Counted from the first letter of the stretch, positions 34,585-43,985 are shown. The stretch: 64,000 bases of DNA from Micromonospora thermarum (GCF_012034245.1 NZ_JAATEO010000015.1:78953-142952); one strand, 5' to 3'. The notes: a model not told the origin generated them from the letters alone. Translations and numbers: made by a program.

Positions 34585-35586
34585 TCAGGCGCCCCGGACG
34601 GCGGAGGTGTCGACCACCTGCTCGACGGCGAGCCGCGGCGTGTGCGGCGGGCCGGCGTGCGCCGGGTCCGCGATCCCCAGGCGCAGCACCAGGTACGGGT
34701 GACCCATGCCGGCCAGCAGTCCGCGGAGCGTCTGGCGGGTGCCGGGCACCTCCACCACTCCGCTCAGCGGCACCACCGAGACACCGAGCCGGGTCGCGGT
34801 CAGCCAGCCGGCCGAGAGCGCCTCGCCGGCGCGCAGCCAGTCGACCGGTTCGTCCTCGTCGCCGTACAGCAGCGCGTACACCGCCGCGCGGTCGTGGCCG
34901 GGGCCGACGGGCAGGGTGCCGGGGCGGCCGAAGTCGCGGGCCGGCACCGTGGTCTCCGGGGCCGCCCCCGGCAGCACCTCGGGCGGCAGGCCGGCGCCGC
35001 CGGCGCGGCTCGTCCAGTACGCCAGCTCCTCGCGCTGCTGCGGGTCCTCGGCCTCCACCGTGGCGGCGTGCGAGGCCGCCGCCGCCAGTTCCAGGACCTG
35101 ATCCTGGTCGAGCAGCTGGAACTGCACCCCCTCGGCGACGACCGCCTTGGTGATGTCGCCGAGCGCGGCGGTCGGCACGGGCTCCTCGCTGACCGGCCGC
35201 CGGTCGGTGTGGCGGACGTGCATGCACTGCACGAGGCGCATCGCGTCCGGGTCCGCCCCGACGTGGGTCAGCCCGGTCAGGCGGGCCAGCAGATCCGGGT
35301 CGGCGGGCTCGGGCATCCGCTCCACGGCGGGCCGCCACCCCTCGGCGCTGAGTGCCACCCGCGCGTGGTGTAGTGCCGCGCCGCAGCTCAAGGCCGACAG
35401 CCGCCCCTCCGGGTCGGCGGCCACGAGCTGGCGGTCCCGTACGACGCGCAGCTCCAGCGTGTCCGGCAGCACCCGCCAACGCCACGGCTGCGTGTTGTGC
35501 ACCGAGGGGGCGTGACCGGCGGTCGCCGCAGCCTCCGCGAGCGCGGTGGTCAGCGGGCGGTCCGGCCCCGGCGTCTCCTGGCTCAT
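34585..35586 (-). CDS. Acg-like nitroreductase-family protein
   Basis: A 333-residue relative of the protein at 30715: it shares HAPSVHNTQPWRWRV, a CGAALHHARVAL segment and a conserved C-terminal half (GEALSAGWLTATRLGVSVVP). ATG 35586 is preferred over 35613 since GGAAGG lies 8 nt before it. It is immediately upstream of the DevS-like gene (40 nt), so kinase and nitroreductase may share a transcript. Two Acg-like genes flanking a DevRS pair strongly recall the mycobacterial dormancy regulon. Confidence 0.82.
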   Translation of the reverse strand: MSQETPGPDRPLTTALAEAAATAGHAPSVHNTQPWRWRVLPDTLELRVVRDRQLVAADPEGRLSALSCGAALHHARVALSAEGWRPAVERMPEPADPDLLARLTGLTHVGADPDAMRLVQCMHVRHTDRRPVSEEPVPTAALGDITKAVVAEGVQFQLLDQDQVLELAAAASHAATVEAEDPQQREELAYWTSRAGGAGLPPEVLPGAAPETTVPARDFGRPGTLPVGPGHDRAAVYALLYGDEDEPVDWLRAGEALSAGWLTATRLGVSVVPLSGVVEVPGTRQTLRGLLAGMGHPYLVLRLGIADPAHAGPPHTPRLAVEQVVDTSAVRGA

Positions 35587-35780
35587 CCTCACGACCTTCC
35601 GTCTCGAGCCCATCGTGCCCCACGGGCTGTGGCGCCGGGCGGGGTTGCGACTCCATCCTGCGACAGCTCATGGACCGGCGCAGGGTGCGCAGGTCCCCAC
35701 CGGCCGGGCCCTCCGGCCCGCCCGATCGCCGTCGGGCCGGGCCTGACGAGCACCGACCGGCTGTCCGCCGGCCGGGCGGA

Positions 35781-36641
35781 TCAGCGTTCGCGGACGACCG
35801 CGACCGGGCAGTGCGCGTGGTGCAGGAGCTGCTGGCTGACCGAGCCGAGCAGCATCCCCGCCAGCCCACCCCGGCCCCGGGTGCCGACCACGACGAGCTG
35901 GGCGTCGCGGCTCGCCGCCACCAGCAGGGCGGCGGCGCTGCCCTCCGAGACGTCCACCGTCACGTCGACGTCCGGGAACGCCCGCTCCCAGCGGGCCAGC
36001 GGCTCGTCCAGCTCGGCGCGGTCGGCCCGGATCGCCTCCTGGTTCTCGGGATCTGACGGTGCGCGCTGCCCCGCTGGCACGTGCCAGGCGCGGAGCACGC
36101 GCAGCGGCACGTTCCGGGCGGCGGCCTGCTCGAAGGCGAAACCCAGCGCCAGCAGCGAGTGCTCGGAGCCGTCCACGCCGACGGCGACGTGCCGGGTACG
36201 CCCGCCGGTGTTGCCGCGGACCACCACGACCGGGCAGTGGGCGTGCGCGGTGACCGACACGGCCGTGGAGCCGGCGAGCAGGCCGCCGAAACCGCCGTGC
36301 CCCCGGGTGCCGAGCACCAGCAGACCGGCCTGCGCGGAGCGCTCCTGGAGCACCAGGGCGGGCGGGCCGTCGTACACCTCGCCGGTGACCGTGAGCCCCG
36401 GGCGGGCGGCGTCGGCCGCCGCCCGCTGGACCAGCTCCTCCACCTGCCGTCGGGCCGCGTCGTCGGGCCACAGGCCCGGTGCCACACCGGGGCCGATCCA
36501 CCCGGTCACGGTGAGCCACTCGAAGACGTACGCGAGCCGCACCGGCCGCCCGCTCCGTCCGGCCTCGTCCAGGGCCCACTCCAGCGCCAGCGCGGCGTCC
36601 GGCGAGCCGTCGTAGCCGACCAGGACCTCGTCGCCGCTCAC
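35781..36641 (-). CDS. Universal stress protein, two UspA domains
   Basis: A 286-residue protein with two UspA domains. Domain 1 starts EVLVGYDGSPDAALALEWAL and ends in GTRGHGGFGGLLAGSTAVSV; domain 2 starts HVAVGVDGSEHSLLALGFA and ends in GTRGRGGLAGMLLGSVSQQL. Both keep the G-x2-G-x9-G-S/T ATP-binding pattern. The start is a GTG at 36641, exactly at the edge of a threefold 56-bp repeat that separates it from the phosphoketolase upstream. Tandem-domain Usp proteins belong to the DosR regulon in mycobacteria, fitting the local context. Confidence 0.88.
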   Translation of the reverse strand: MSGDEVLVGYDGSPDAALALEWALDEAGRSGRPVRLAYVFEWLTVTGWIGPGVAPGLWPDDAARRQVEELVQRAAADAARPGLTVTGEVYDGPPALVLQERSAQAGLLVLGTRGHGGFGGLLAGSTAVSVTAHAHCPVVVVRGNTGGRTRHVAVGVDGSEHSLLALGFAFEQAAARNVPLRVLRAWHVPAGQRAPSDPENQEAIRADRAELDEPLARWERAFPDVDVTVDVSEGSAAALLVAASRDAQLVVVGTRGRGGLAGMLLGSVSQQLLHHAHCPVAVVRER

Positions 36642-36808
36642 CGGGCCCGCCTTTCGTTCGCGACTGCGGGGCTCGCAAGCTCACTCCTCGCGCTCACCGG
36701 GCCGGCCTTTCGTTCGCGACTGCGGGGCTCGCAAGCTCACTCCTCGCGCTCACCGGGCCGGCCTTTCGTTCGCGACTGCGGGGCTCGCAAGCTCACTCCT
36801 CGCGCTCA
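36641..36808 (-). repeat. 56-bp tandem direct repeat, three copies
   Basis: Copies at 36641-36696, 36697-36752 and 36753-36808 are identical except for one base (GGGCCCGC against GGGCCGGC in the first). The array fills the whole gap between two same-strand genes: its last three bases are the phosphoketolase stop codon, and the Usp GTG overlaps its first base. Each unit contains CTTTCGTTCGCGACTGCGG and GCTCGCAAGCTCACTCCTCG. Confidence 0.95.
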
Positions 36809-39208
36809 CTGTTCACCCCTGACCTTGGGGTCGCTCTCCCGGATCCACCGCCACTCGGCCACCCGCGGGTCGTCCTCGCCGTGCCGGCGGGTGTAGTCGC
36901 GGCACGACTGGCGGGCGTCGACCATCTCCTGCCGCAGGTGGGCCGCCCGGGCGGCCAGCCCGGGCACCCGGTCGATCACGTCGATGACCAGGTGGAAGCG
37001 GTCCAGGTCGTTGAGCATCACCATGTCGAACGGCGTGGTGGTGGTGCCCTCCTCCTTGTAGCCGCGTACGTGCAGGTTGTCGTGGTTGGTCCGACGGTAC
37101 GTCAGCCGGTGGATCAGCCACGGGTAGCCGTGGTACGCGAAGATGACCGGCTTGTCCGCCGTGAAGATCGTGTCGAACTCCTTGTCCGACAGGCCGTGCG
37201 GGTGTTCCGTGGGTGGCTGGAGGCGCATCAGGTCGACCACGTTGACCACCCGCACCTTCAGGTCGGGCAGGTGCCGGTGCAGCAGGTCGGCCGCGGCGAG
37301 GGTCTCCAGGGTCGGCACGTCGCCGGCGCAGGCGAGCACCACGTCCGGCTCCTCACCGCCGTCGCTGCTGGCCCAGTCCCAGATGCCCAGGCCGCGGCGG
37401 CAGTGCATGATCGCGTCGTCCATCGACAGCCAGTTCGGCGCGGGCTGCTTCCCGGCCACCACCACGTTGATGTAGTGCCGGCTGCGCAGGCAGTGGTCCA
37501 TGGTGGAGAGCAGCGTGTTGGCGTCCGGCGGCAGGTAGACGCGGACCACCTCCGCCTTCTTGTTCATCACGTGGTCGATGAAGCCCGGGTCCTGGTGCGA
37601 GAAGCCGTTGTGGTCCTGCCGCCACACGTGGCTGGAGAGCAGGTAGTTCAGCGAGGCCAGCGGCTGCCGCCACGGGATGGCGCGGGTCACCTTCAACCAC
37701 TTCGCGTGCTGGTTGACCATGGAGTCGACGATGTGGATGAACGCCTCGTAGCTGGTGAAGATCCCGTGCCGGCCGGTCAGCAGGTACCCCTCCAGCCAGC
37801 CCTGGCACAGGGTCTCCGACAGCACCTCCATGACCCGGCCGTCGGGGGACAGGTGGTCGTCGTCGGGCACCGTCGCCGCCACCCAGGCCCGGCCGGTGAC
37901 CTCGAACGCGGCACCGAGCCGGTTGGACTCGACCTCGTCCGGGCCGAACAGCCGGAACGTCTGCGGATTCGCCGCGATAACGTCCCGGACCCACGGCCCC
38001 AACGCGCCGGTGGCACCGCCGATCGTCGCGCCGGGACGCGGCACCTCCACCGCGTAGTCGCGGAAGTCCGGCAGGTTCAGGTCCCGCAACACCAGCCCGC
38101 CGTTGGTGACCGGGTTGGCGCTCATCCTGCGGTCGCCCTTCGGGGGCAGCGCCGCCAGCTCGGCGGCCGGGGCGCCGGTCGCGTCGAACAGCTCCTCCGG
38201 CCGGTAACTGCGCAGCCAGCGTTCCAGCTCGGCCAGGTGCTCCGGGTTGGTGCGCACCTTCGACAGCGGCACCTGGTGCGACCGGTACGTCCCCTCCACG
38301 TGCTTGCCGTCGACGTCGCGGGGGCCGGTCCAGCCCTTCGGCGTACGGAGGACGACCATCGGCCAGCGCGGACGCTCGACCGGACCGCCCGACCGGGCCC
38401 GCCGCTGGATCGCGGCGATCTCGTCCAGTGCCCGGTCCAGCGTCGCGGCGAGCGTATGGTGCACGGTCGCCGGGTCGTCGCCGGCGACCACGTACGGCTG
38501 GTAGCCGTACCCGCGCATCAGGTCCAGCAGGTCGGACTCGGGGATGCGGTCGAGCACCGTCGGGCCGGCGATCTTGTAGCCGTTGAGGTGCAGGATGGGC
38601 AGCACCGCGCCGTCCCGGGCCGGGTTGAGGAACACGTTCGACAGCCAACTGCCGGCGAGCGGGCCGGTCTCGGCCTCGCCGTCACCGATGACGCAGGCGA
38701 CCAGCAGGTCGGGGTTGTCGAACGCCGCGCCGTAGGCGTGGCTGAGCGCGTACCCCAGCTCGCCGCCCTCGTGGATCGAACCCGGCACCTCCGACGCGAC
38801 ATGGCTCGGGATGCCGCCGGGGAAGGAGAACTGGCGGAACAGCCGGGCCATGCCGGCCTCGTCGCGGCCGGTGCCGTGGTAGCGCTCACACCACGTGCCC
38901 TCCAGCCACGTGTTCGCGACGAGGGCCGGGCCGCCGTGGCCCGGGCCGGTGATGAAGATGGCGGAGAGGTCGCGGGCGACGATGACGCGGTTGAGGTGGG
39001 CGTAGAGCAGGTTCAGGCCGGGGCTGGTGCCCCAGTGCCCGAGCAGCCGCGGCTTCACGTGCTCCGGCGCGAGGGGCTCCCGGAGCAGCGGATTGTCCAG
39101 CAGGTAGATCTGCCCGACGGTGAGGTAGTTCGCCGCACGCCAGTAGGCGTCCAGCCGGCGCAGCTCGTCTTCGGTCAGGGGGCTGTGCAGGTCGGTTGCG
39201 GTGTCCAT
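36806..39208 (-). CDS. xfp: Xylulose-5-phosphate/fructose-6-phosphate phosphoketolase
   Basis: An 800-residue thiamine-diphosphate enzyme of normal length. It contains [38 protein letters not shown], the cofactor segment [15 protein letters not shown], and [11 protein letters not shown] in the C-terminal half. It splits xylulose-5-P or fructose-6-P with phosphate to acetyl-phosphate and a triose- or tetrose-phosphate, giving ATP via acetate kinase without glycolytic oxidation. The ATG at 39208 starts the family N-terminus. It lies between two Usp genes on the same strand, and likely serves low-oxygen or dormancy metabolism. Confidence 0.95.
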   Translation of the reverse strand: MDTATDLHSPLTEDELRRLDAYWRAANYLTVGQIYLLDNPLLREPLAPEHVKPRLLGHWGTSPGLNLLYAHLNRVIVARDLSAIFITGPGHGGPALVANTWLEGTWCERYHGTGRDEAGMARLFRQFSFPGGIPSHVASEVPGSIHEGGELGYALSHAYGAAFDNPDLLVACVIGDGEAETGPLAGSWLSNVFLNPARDGAVLPILHLNGYKIAGPTVLDRIPESDLLDLMRGYGYQPYVVAGDDPATVHHTLAATLDRALDEIAAIQRRARSGGPVERPRWPMVVLRTPKGWTGPRDVDGKHVEGTYRSHQVPLSKVRTNPEHLAELERWLRSYRPEELFDATGAPAAELAALPPKGDRRMSANPVTNGGLVLRDLNLPDFRDYAVEVPRPGATIGGATGALGPWVRDVIAANPQTFRLFGPDEVESNRLGAAFEVTGRAWVAATVPDDDHLSPDGRVMEVLSETLCQGWLEGYLLTGRHGIFTSYEAFIHIVDSMVNQHAKWLKVTRAIPWRQPLASLNYLLSSHVWRQDHNGFSHQDPGFIDHVMNKKAEVVRVYLPPDANTLLSTMDHCLRSRHYINVVVAGKQPAPNWLSMDDAIMHCRRGLGIWDWASSDGGEEPDVVLACAGDVPTLETLAAADLLHRHLPDLKVRVVNVVDLMRLQPPTEHPHGLSDKEFDTIFTADKPVIFAYHGYPWLIHRLTYRRTNHDNLHVRGYKEEGTTTTPFDMVMLNDLDRFHLVIDVIDRVPGLAARAAHLRQEMVDARQSCRDYTRRHGEDDPRVAEWRWIRESDPKVRGEQ

Positions 39209-39294
39209 ACTGACTGAGCCTCTCGCGGGTCGGGGAGTGGCGCATCCGGAAGGAACGGTTCCGTCGTCAGCCTCGCCGGATCGGCTGCTGTGGA

Positions 39295-40140
39295 TCAGGG
39301 TCGTTGGTCCCGTGCGTCCGGGCCCTCCGTCGGAGCGAGTCCGCGTACCACGATCACGGGCGCCGGCGAGTGGTAGACCAGCGTCTGGCTCACGGAGCCG
39401 AGCATGCCCCTGCCGGGCTGGTCCGCCCGCGCAGCCACCACCCCGAGCTGGGCCGACCGCGTCTGCTCGACGAGGACCGCACCCGGGTAGCCGCGGATGG
39501 TGTGGCACTCCACGGGTACGGCGGGCCACCGTTCGCCGATCCGGGCGACGATCCCGGTGAGCACCGCCGGGTCGTCGTCCGCGCACCCCGGCTCCGCCAC
39601 CCGGACGGCGACCAGCCGGGCCTCGCGTCGTGCGGCGCAGTCGAACGCCCACGCCAGAGCCTTCCGGGAGTCGGGTGAGCCGTCCACGCCGACCAGCACC
39701 GGACCCTCCGGCGGCGGATCCCGGCGTCCGACCAGCACCGGACACCCGGCCCGGGCGGCGACCTGCACGGCAGGCGCGTCGGCGGGCACGCAGCTGCCGG
39801 GGCGGGTGCTCATGCCGCTGTCGCCCACGGCGACCAGGAACGCCGTGTCGGACCGGCGGACCAGCATGTCGACCGTGGGTTCCTCGGAGATCTCGCCGCT
39901 GACCGGAAGGTTCTCGTCGACGTCCTTGGCGACCTCGGTGGCGCGGGCGAGCAGCTCCTCTGCCGCGTCGTGCGGCCCGGCGACCGACGGCGCCGCCAGG
40001 GCCGCCCCCCAGTCGAACGCGTGCAGCAGGCGTAGCGGCCGCTCGTGCCCGACGGCCTCGCCCGCGGCCATCCGGACCAGCGGCAGGTTGCGCTCCGAGC
40101 CGACACCGGCCAGTACCGGCGCATCGGTGACTGCGGTCAT
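39295..40140 (-). CDS. Universal stress protein, two UspA domains (first degenerate)
   Basis: A 281-residue protein. The C-terminal Usp domain is clear ([20 protein letters not shown], ending [20 protein letters not shown]), while the N-terminal one keeps the layout but has lost the glycine-rich ATP loop ([16 protein letters not shown]). ATG 40140 is chosen over 40146 because GGAGG lies 8 nt before it. The phosphoketolase follows after 86 nt. A GGGACTAG half of a DosR-like box lies about 40-50 nt upstream of the start (40175-40194), but the other half is poor. Confidence 0.82.
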   Translation of the reverse strand: MTAVTDAPVLAGVGSERNLPLVRMAAGEAVGHERPLRLLHAFDWGAALAAPSVAGPHDAAEELLARATEVAKDVDENLPVSGEISEEPTVDMLVRRSDTAFLVAVGDSGMSTRPGSCVPADAPAVQVAARAGCPVLVGRRDPPPEGPVLVGVDGSPDSRKALAWAFDCAARREARLVAVRVAEPGCADDDPAVLTGIVARIGERWPAVPVECHTIRGYPGAVLVEQTRSAQLGVVAARADQPGRGMLGSVSQTLVYHSPAPVIVVRGLAPTEGPDARDQRP

Positions 40141-40293
40141 CGGCATCCCCTCCGCAGGCGTCGCACCGGCCCCCGTCCCGAGGCTAGTCCCGGCGGTAGG
40201 GCGGCGGGGCGGGATCGGCGCACCGCCCGCATCGCCGAGGGGTCCGGCCGGGTGGGACCGGCGCGCGGCGGGCCGTCCGTGTCCGCGCCCCGG

Positions 40294-40355
40294 CGGCTCT
40301 CGTGCCGGTCCCGGACGCCGTCGCCGGCTCTCGTGCCGGTCCCGGACGCCGTCGC
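40294..40355. repeat. 31-bp perfect tandem duplication
   Basis: Copies at 40294-40324 and 40325-40355 are identical; each begins CGGCTCTCGTGCCGG. They lie in the 226-nt gap between the Usp start (minus, 40140) and the SDR 3' end (40367), 11 bp before the SDR stop. Confidence 0.95.
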
Positions 40356-40366
40356 GCGGCGGCGGG

Positions 40367-41191
40367 TCAGCGGAACTGGAGGCGGTTGATCGCGTCGAAG
40401 ACGCGGGCGCCGAAGAGCCGCCGCGTGTGCACCATCGCCCACGCCGCCGCCGTGACCACGTAGCGGGTGCGCGGGCGACGGGCGGTCACCGCCCGCTCGA
40501 TCACCCGGGCCACCGCGTCCGGCGTGACGGCGAGCAGGCGGCTCTCGTACGAACGCGCCATCGTCTCGTCCACCGCGGTCACCATCCTCCGGTACGGCCC
40601 GGCCGGGGCTGCCCCCTTGCCGAGCGACTCGGCCGCGACGGCACCGAAGCCGGTACGGATCAGGCCCGGCTCGACGATCGCCACGTCGACGCCGAACGGC
40701 CGCACCTCCTGGCGCAGCGCGTCGGAGATGGCCTCCACCGCGTACTTGCTCGCGTGGTAGTAGCCGCCACCGGGGAACACGATCCGGCCGCCCATCGAGC
40801 TGACGTTGACGATCCGGCCCCGGCCGGCCCGGCGCATACCGGGCAGCACCAGCTGGGTGAGCCGGCTGAGCCCGAACACGTTCGTCTCGAACTGCGCCCG
40901 CACCCGATCCATCGGGGTCTGCTCGATCGGGCCGTACTCCCCGTAGCCGGCGTTGTTCACCAGGACGTCGACCTGGCCGTGGTCGGCCTCGATCCGGGCG
41001 ACGGCGGCGGCCATCGACGCCTCGTCGGTGACGTCGAGGGGGAGCGGCCGGGCGCCGGCCGCGGCCAGGTCGGCGATCGCCTCGACCTTGCGGGCGGTGG
41101 CGTAGACGGTCAGCTCGGGGCGGCGGGCAAGCCGCTCGACGGTGGCCCGGCCGATGCCGGACGAGGTGCCGGTGACGAGGACGGTGGTCAT
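40367..41191 (-). CDS. Short-chain dehydrogenase/reductase (SDR)
   Basis: A 274-residue SDR with LVTGTSSGIGRATVERLARR, NNAGYGEYGPIEQ, Ser-Ser in VNVSSMGGRIVFPGG and catalytic Y-Y-H-A-S-K. The C-terminal Arg-rich segment is characteristic of the 17-beta-hydroxysteroid dehydrogenase-like group. Its ATG overlaps the TetR stop (ATGA at 41188-41191), so it is coupled to the repressor and is its likely main target. The substrate is unknown. Confidence 0.85.
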   Translation of the reverse strand: MTTVLVTGTSSGIGRATVERLARRPELTVYATARKVEAIADLAAAGARPLPLDVTDEASMAAAVARIEADHGQVDVLVNNAGYGEYGPIEQTPMDRVRAQFETNVFGLSRLTQLVLPGMRRAGRGRIVNVSSMGGRIVFPGGGYYHASKYAVEAISDALRQEVRPFGVDVAIVEPGLIRTGFGAVAAESLGKGAAPAGPYRRMVTAVDETMARSYESRLLAVTPDAVARVIERAVTARRPRTRYVVTAAAWAMVHTRRLFGARVFDAINRLQFR

Positions 41192-41751
41192 GCGGGGTCT
41201 CCAGGGGTGTCCAGGCCGGCGACGATCAACGCGACACCGTCGCGCAGCCGCCGCCGGGGCAGGTCGGGGTCGGTGAGGTCGGCCTCCAGGCCGCGGGTGA
41301 GCGCCACCAGGACGTCGGCCACCGCGCGGGCCCGGGGCCCGGCACGGTCGGCGAGCGCCTCGGCCACCACGTCGGTCAGCTCCCGGGTGTACGCCTCCAC
41401 GAGGTCCCCGGTCAGCTTCGTGCTCTCGTCGAGCAACTCGGCGGCGTGCCGGCTCTCCCGGTGCAGGGTCAGGGTGAGCTCCAGCTTGGCCCCGAGCACG
41501 GTGATCAGCCGCTCGGCCGTGGACGCCGTGGGGTCGGCAGCGGCCCGGCGCGCCTCGGCGAGCGAGCCGGCGAAGAGCCGCTCGGCAAGCCGCCGGTACG
41601 CGTCGTCCTTGTTGCGGACGTACTGGTAGACGGCCGGGCGGGACATGCCGGCAGCGGCGGCGATGTCGTCCATGGTCGTACGGCGCATCCCGTGGCGGGT
41701 GAAGCACTCGTACGCCGCCGCGAGGATCGCCTCCAGCCTGTCGGTCGACAT
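41188..41751 (-). CDS. TetR-family transcriptional repressor
   Basis: A 187-residue TetR regulator with the helix-turn-helix TTMDDIAAAAGMSRPAVYQYVRNKDD near residues 25-50 (positions given rather than the whole motif being distinctive) and a helical ligand domain. The ATG is three bases from a palindrome at 41753-41778, consistent with autorepression. The downstream SDR is translationally coupled, so both respond to the same unknown ligand. Confidence 0.88.
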   Translation of the reverse strand: MSTDRLEAILAAAYECFTRHGMRRTTMDDIAAAAGMSRPAVYQYVRNKDDAYRRLAERLFAGSLAEARRAAADPTASTAERLITVLGAKLELTLTLHRESRHAAELLDESTKLTGDLVEAYTRELTDVVAEALADRAGPRARAVADVLVALTRGLEADLTDPDLPRRRLRDGVALIVAGLDTPGDPA

Positions 41752-41752
41752 G

Positions 41753-41778
41753 CTGACAATCTTTGCACAGTTTGTCAG
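41753..41778. promoter_or_regulatory. Probable TetR operator
   Basis: CTGACAA (41753-41759) and TTGTCAG (41772-41778) form a 7-bp inverted repeat with a 12-nt AT-richer centre, immediately upstream of the tetR ATG on the minus strand. Confidence 0.65.
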
Positions 41779-42253
41779 GGCGGCTCAGACCCGAAGGCGG
41801 CGAGACCTTGGAGGGAAATGGCCCCTGGAGGGGCCGGATTCCTTCATGAACTTGCTGTGTCGCCTTGCGCTGTTTGGGGCGCATGTCGGGTTTCGGTGTC
41901 ACGTGGTGGGCTGTGTGTCGGGTTTGGGGGTGTGATCGGCGGCATCGTGGGGGTGGAATCGTGGCGGTGCCGGGGTCGTTACATCACCTGGACGATCGAG
42001 CAGCGCCCGCCTTCGTGGCAGGGTGAGCGGCCCCCGGAATGATGGCGGCCGGCGGTCGTTACATCTGGACCCGGCACCACGAGGCCCCCCGGCCTGGGGC
42101 GCCGGTCCTTGCGGTCACCGCCTCGCCCACCCCCCTTGGGCGTGACGCTGGTGGTCATCCCCCGAATGTCTTTGAGCGCCGGTCGGTGCTTGCGCCCCCG
42201 CACCCCTGATTCCCCCTCGGGTGGGTGGCGTCTCCCCTGAATGGAGCTTGGTG
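41779..42253 (+). promoter_or_regulatory. Long leader/promoter region of the lysozyme-like gene
   Basis: This 475-nt gene-free stretch contains GTCGTTACAT twice (41975-41984 and 42055-42064), each followed by CTGGAC (with a 3-nt insertion in the first), 80 bp apart. GTTAC reads GTAAC on the other strand, which is the core of MtrA-type sites at cell-wall hydrolase promoters. The rest is C-rich. A c-di-AMP (ydaO) riboswitch, common before such genes, was looked for and not recognised. GGAG precedes the ATG at 42254. Confidence 0.45.
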
Positions 42254-42841
42254 ATGAACTCGAAGCTGCTGCGTAAGGGTGTTCTCGGTATCGCTGGTCT
42301 GGCCTTCGCCTCTGGTGTGGTCGCCGGCCCGGCTACCGCTCACGCCGCCCCGGTGGAGTCGAAGCCGGTCGCGGTCACCGTCCTCGCGGACAAGGTGGAC
42401 AAGGGCACGCTGATCCCGCACGGTGTGCAGGGCGAGCAGTCGCGGATCGATCTGGACGACGAGCAGGTCGCGAATGTGAAGGCGATCATCGCGGCGACGA
42501 AGAAGGCCGGCATGGACGAGCGGGCCGCGGTGGTGGCGATCGCGACGGCGTTGCAGGAGTCGAAGTTGGTGAACCTGGGTCATCTGGGTGAGCGCAACGA
42601 CCACGACTCGCAGGGCCTGTTCCAGCAGCGTCCCTCCAGCGGGTGGGGCACGGTGGAGCAGATCACCGACCCCGAATACAGCACGATGGCGTTCCTGAAG
42701 GGTCTCAAGCAGGTCGACGGCTGGCAGGACATGCCCCTGACCAAGGCCGCCCAGACCGTGCAGGTGTCGGCCTACCCGTTCCACTACGCCCAGTGGGAAA
42801 CCCAGGCCGCCGACCTGGTCGCCGAGTACTGGAACAGCTGA
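42254..42841 (+). CDS. Secreted lysozyme-like/transglycosylase-fold protein
   Basis: A 195-residue exported protein. The signal peptide is KLLRKGVLGIAGLAFASGVV with cleavage near AHA-AP (about residue 32). The mature C-terminal half has a lysozyme-superfamily pattern: AIATALQESKLVNLGHLG with a candidate catalytic Glu, DSQGLFQQRPSSGWGT and YPFHYAQWE. Similar modules are found at the end of actinobacterial M23 and NlpC/P60 proteins. It probably acts on peptidoglycan. The upstream leader is long and may be regulated. Confidence 0.78.
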   Translation: MNSKLLRKGVLGIAGLAFASGVVAGPATAHAAPVESKPVAVTVLADKVDKGTLIPHGVQGEQSRIDLDDEQVANVKAIIAATKKAGMDERAAVVAIATALQESKLVNLGHLGERNDHDSQGLFQQRPSSGWGTVEQITDPEYSTMAFLKGLKQVDGWQDMPLTKAAQTVQVSAYPFHYAQWETQAADLVAEYWNS

Positions 42842-42928
42842 CCCCCCGACACAACCCGAACGCAGGCTTTCCTCGCAGGGGGAAGCAGGCCGTTGGCCGG
42901 TACCCGAACCCGGGGTGCCGGCCAGCGG

Positions 42929-42954
42929 CGTCTGCACACACCGTCTGCACACAC
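42929..42954. repeat. 13-bp tandem repeat
   Basis: CGTCTGCACACAC occurs twice head-to-tail (42929-42941 and 42942-42954), immediately before the inverted repeat at 42958. Together they fill much of the 369-nt gap between 42841 and 43211; nothing gene-like is seen there. Confidence 0.9.
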
Positions 42955-42957
42955 CGG

Positions 42958-43036
42958 TTGATCGACTCGGCTTCCTGCATGTCGGGGTATCACCGACGGT
43001 CGGACACCCCGACATCAAGGACGTCGAGTCGATCAA
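42958..43036. repeat. Inverted repeat of the TTGATCGACTCG/ATGTCGGGGT family
   Basis: The left arm (42958 to about 42991) contains TTGATCGACTCGG, TCCTGCATGTCGGGGT. The right arm (about 43003-43036), read on the minus strand, contains TTGATCGACTCGA, TCCTTGATGTCGGGGT. The arms are about 85 percent alike over 34 bp. A third, single-armed copy ends the window (63961-64000). Confidence 0.8.
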
Positions 43037-43210
43037 GAGGTGTGGGTGCCGGGTTTTCGGGCCGAGACGGCCGGGCGGACCCGGACCGGGTCGGGGGTGG
43101 GGCCCGCCGTGACCGGCGCAGGGATCAAGCCTGACCGCCCGGAGCCGGGCACGGCGGGCCCCACCCCACCACCGCAACCAAAGGCCAAGCCGAAAGGGCC
43201 CGGCCGGTCT

Positions 43211-43966
43211 TCAGCTCACGCGGACGAGGACGGCGGTGGCGTTGTCGGTGCCGCCGGCGGTGAGGGTGGCGTCGAGGAGGGTGCGGACGGCCTGGTTCGG
43301 ATCGGGGTCGGCCAGGAGTTCCCGCAGGCGGTGGTAGTCGACCTGGTCGCTCACGCCGTCGGTGCAGAGCAGCCAGGTGTCACCGGGTCGCAGCGTCACC
43401 GCGAGCAGGTCCGCCTCCGGTTCGCCGGGGTGTCCGGCGTACCGGGTGAGCTGGTAGCGGGCCCGGGCGGCGGCGGGGGAGTCGGCCGCGTACCAGCCGT
43501 GCACGACGCCGAGCCAGGCCGCCGTGTGGTCGACGGTCAGCAGTTCCAGGAGTCCGTCGCGCAGCCGGTACGCCCGGGAGTCGCCGAGCTGCACCAGCCA
43601 GCCCTGTCCGCCGTCCGGCTCGACGAGCAGGGCGGTGAGCGTGCACCCGGTCAGGTCGGCGAGGTCGGCGCCGGCGGCGCGTACCGCGGACTGGACCCGG
43701 GCCACGGCGGTGCGCAACCGCCGGGCGTCGATGTCGGGCCAGGCGGCTCGGATCTCCGCGACGAGCGTGCCCACCGCGGTGGTGCCGGCCCGCCGGCTGC
43801 CCTCACCGGCGCCCATGCCGTCGGCGACCACGGCGAGGGGCAGGTCGGGGTCGACGTGGAGGACGTCGAAGTTCGCCGGGTACCGGTGGCCGACGACGGT
43901 GCCGCCCACCGGTCGCAGGCGCAGGTGCCCGACCGACATCAGGTGGTGGTCCTCGAACGAAGGCAC
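43211..43966 (-). CDS. PP2C-family serine/threonine protein phosphatase
   Basis: A 251-residue PP2C phosphatase. Metal-binding motifs are in place: VVADGMGAGEGS, GCTLTALLVE, QLGDSRAYRLRDG, LLCTDGVSDQV and GGTDNATAVLV. The start is a GTG at 43966. It is a free-standing catalytic domain with no sensor or membrane anchor and no Ser/Thr kinase beside it. It is divergent from the HTH/Clp-N operon, and the shared 66-nt gap holds two palindromes, so both directions may be controlled together. Confidence 0.88.
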   Translation of the reverse strand: MPSFEDHHLMSVGHLRLRPVGGTVVGHRYPANFDVLHVDPDLPLAVVADGMGAGEGSRRAGTTAVGTLVAEIRAAWPDIDARRLRTAVARVQSAVRAAGADLADLTGCTLTALLVEPDGGQGWLVQLGDSRAYRLRDGLLELLTVDHTAAWLGVVHGWYAADSPAAARARYQLTRYAGHPGEPEADLLAVTLRPGDTWLLCTDGVSDQVDYHRLRELLADPDPNQAVRTLLDATLTAGGTDNATAVLVRVS

Positions 43967-43985
43967 GGCCGGACCCTAGCAGGAT

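Noticed and set aside
36641..36808. Extension of the Usp or phosphoketolase coding sequence through the 56-bp repeats
   Set aside because: The unit length is not a multiple of three and the conserved domains of both proteins end or begin cleanly at the array edges.
40175..40194. DosR box upstream of the Usp gene
   Set aside because: One half (GGGACTAG) fits the consensus but the other half does not; the site at 31771-31784 is also only about 9-10 of 14 matches. Suggestive, not reported as a feature.
41779..42253. c-di-AMP (ydaO) riboswitch before the lysozyme-like gene
   Set aside because: Riboswitch-controlled hydrolases are common in actinobacteria, but the conserved pairing elements could not be recognised. 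A covariance search would settle it.
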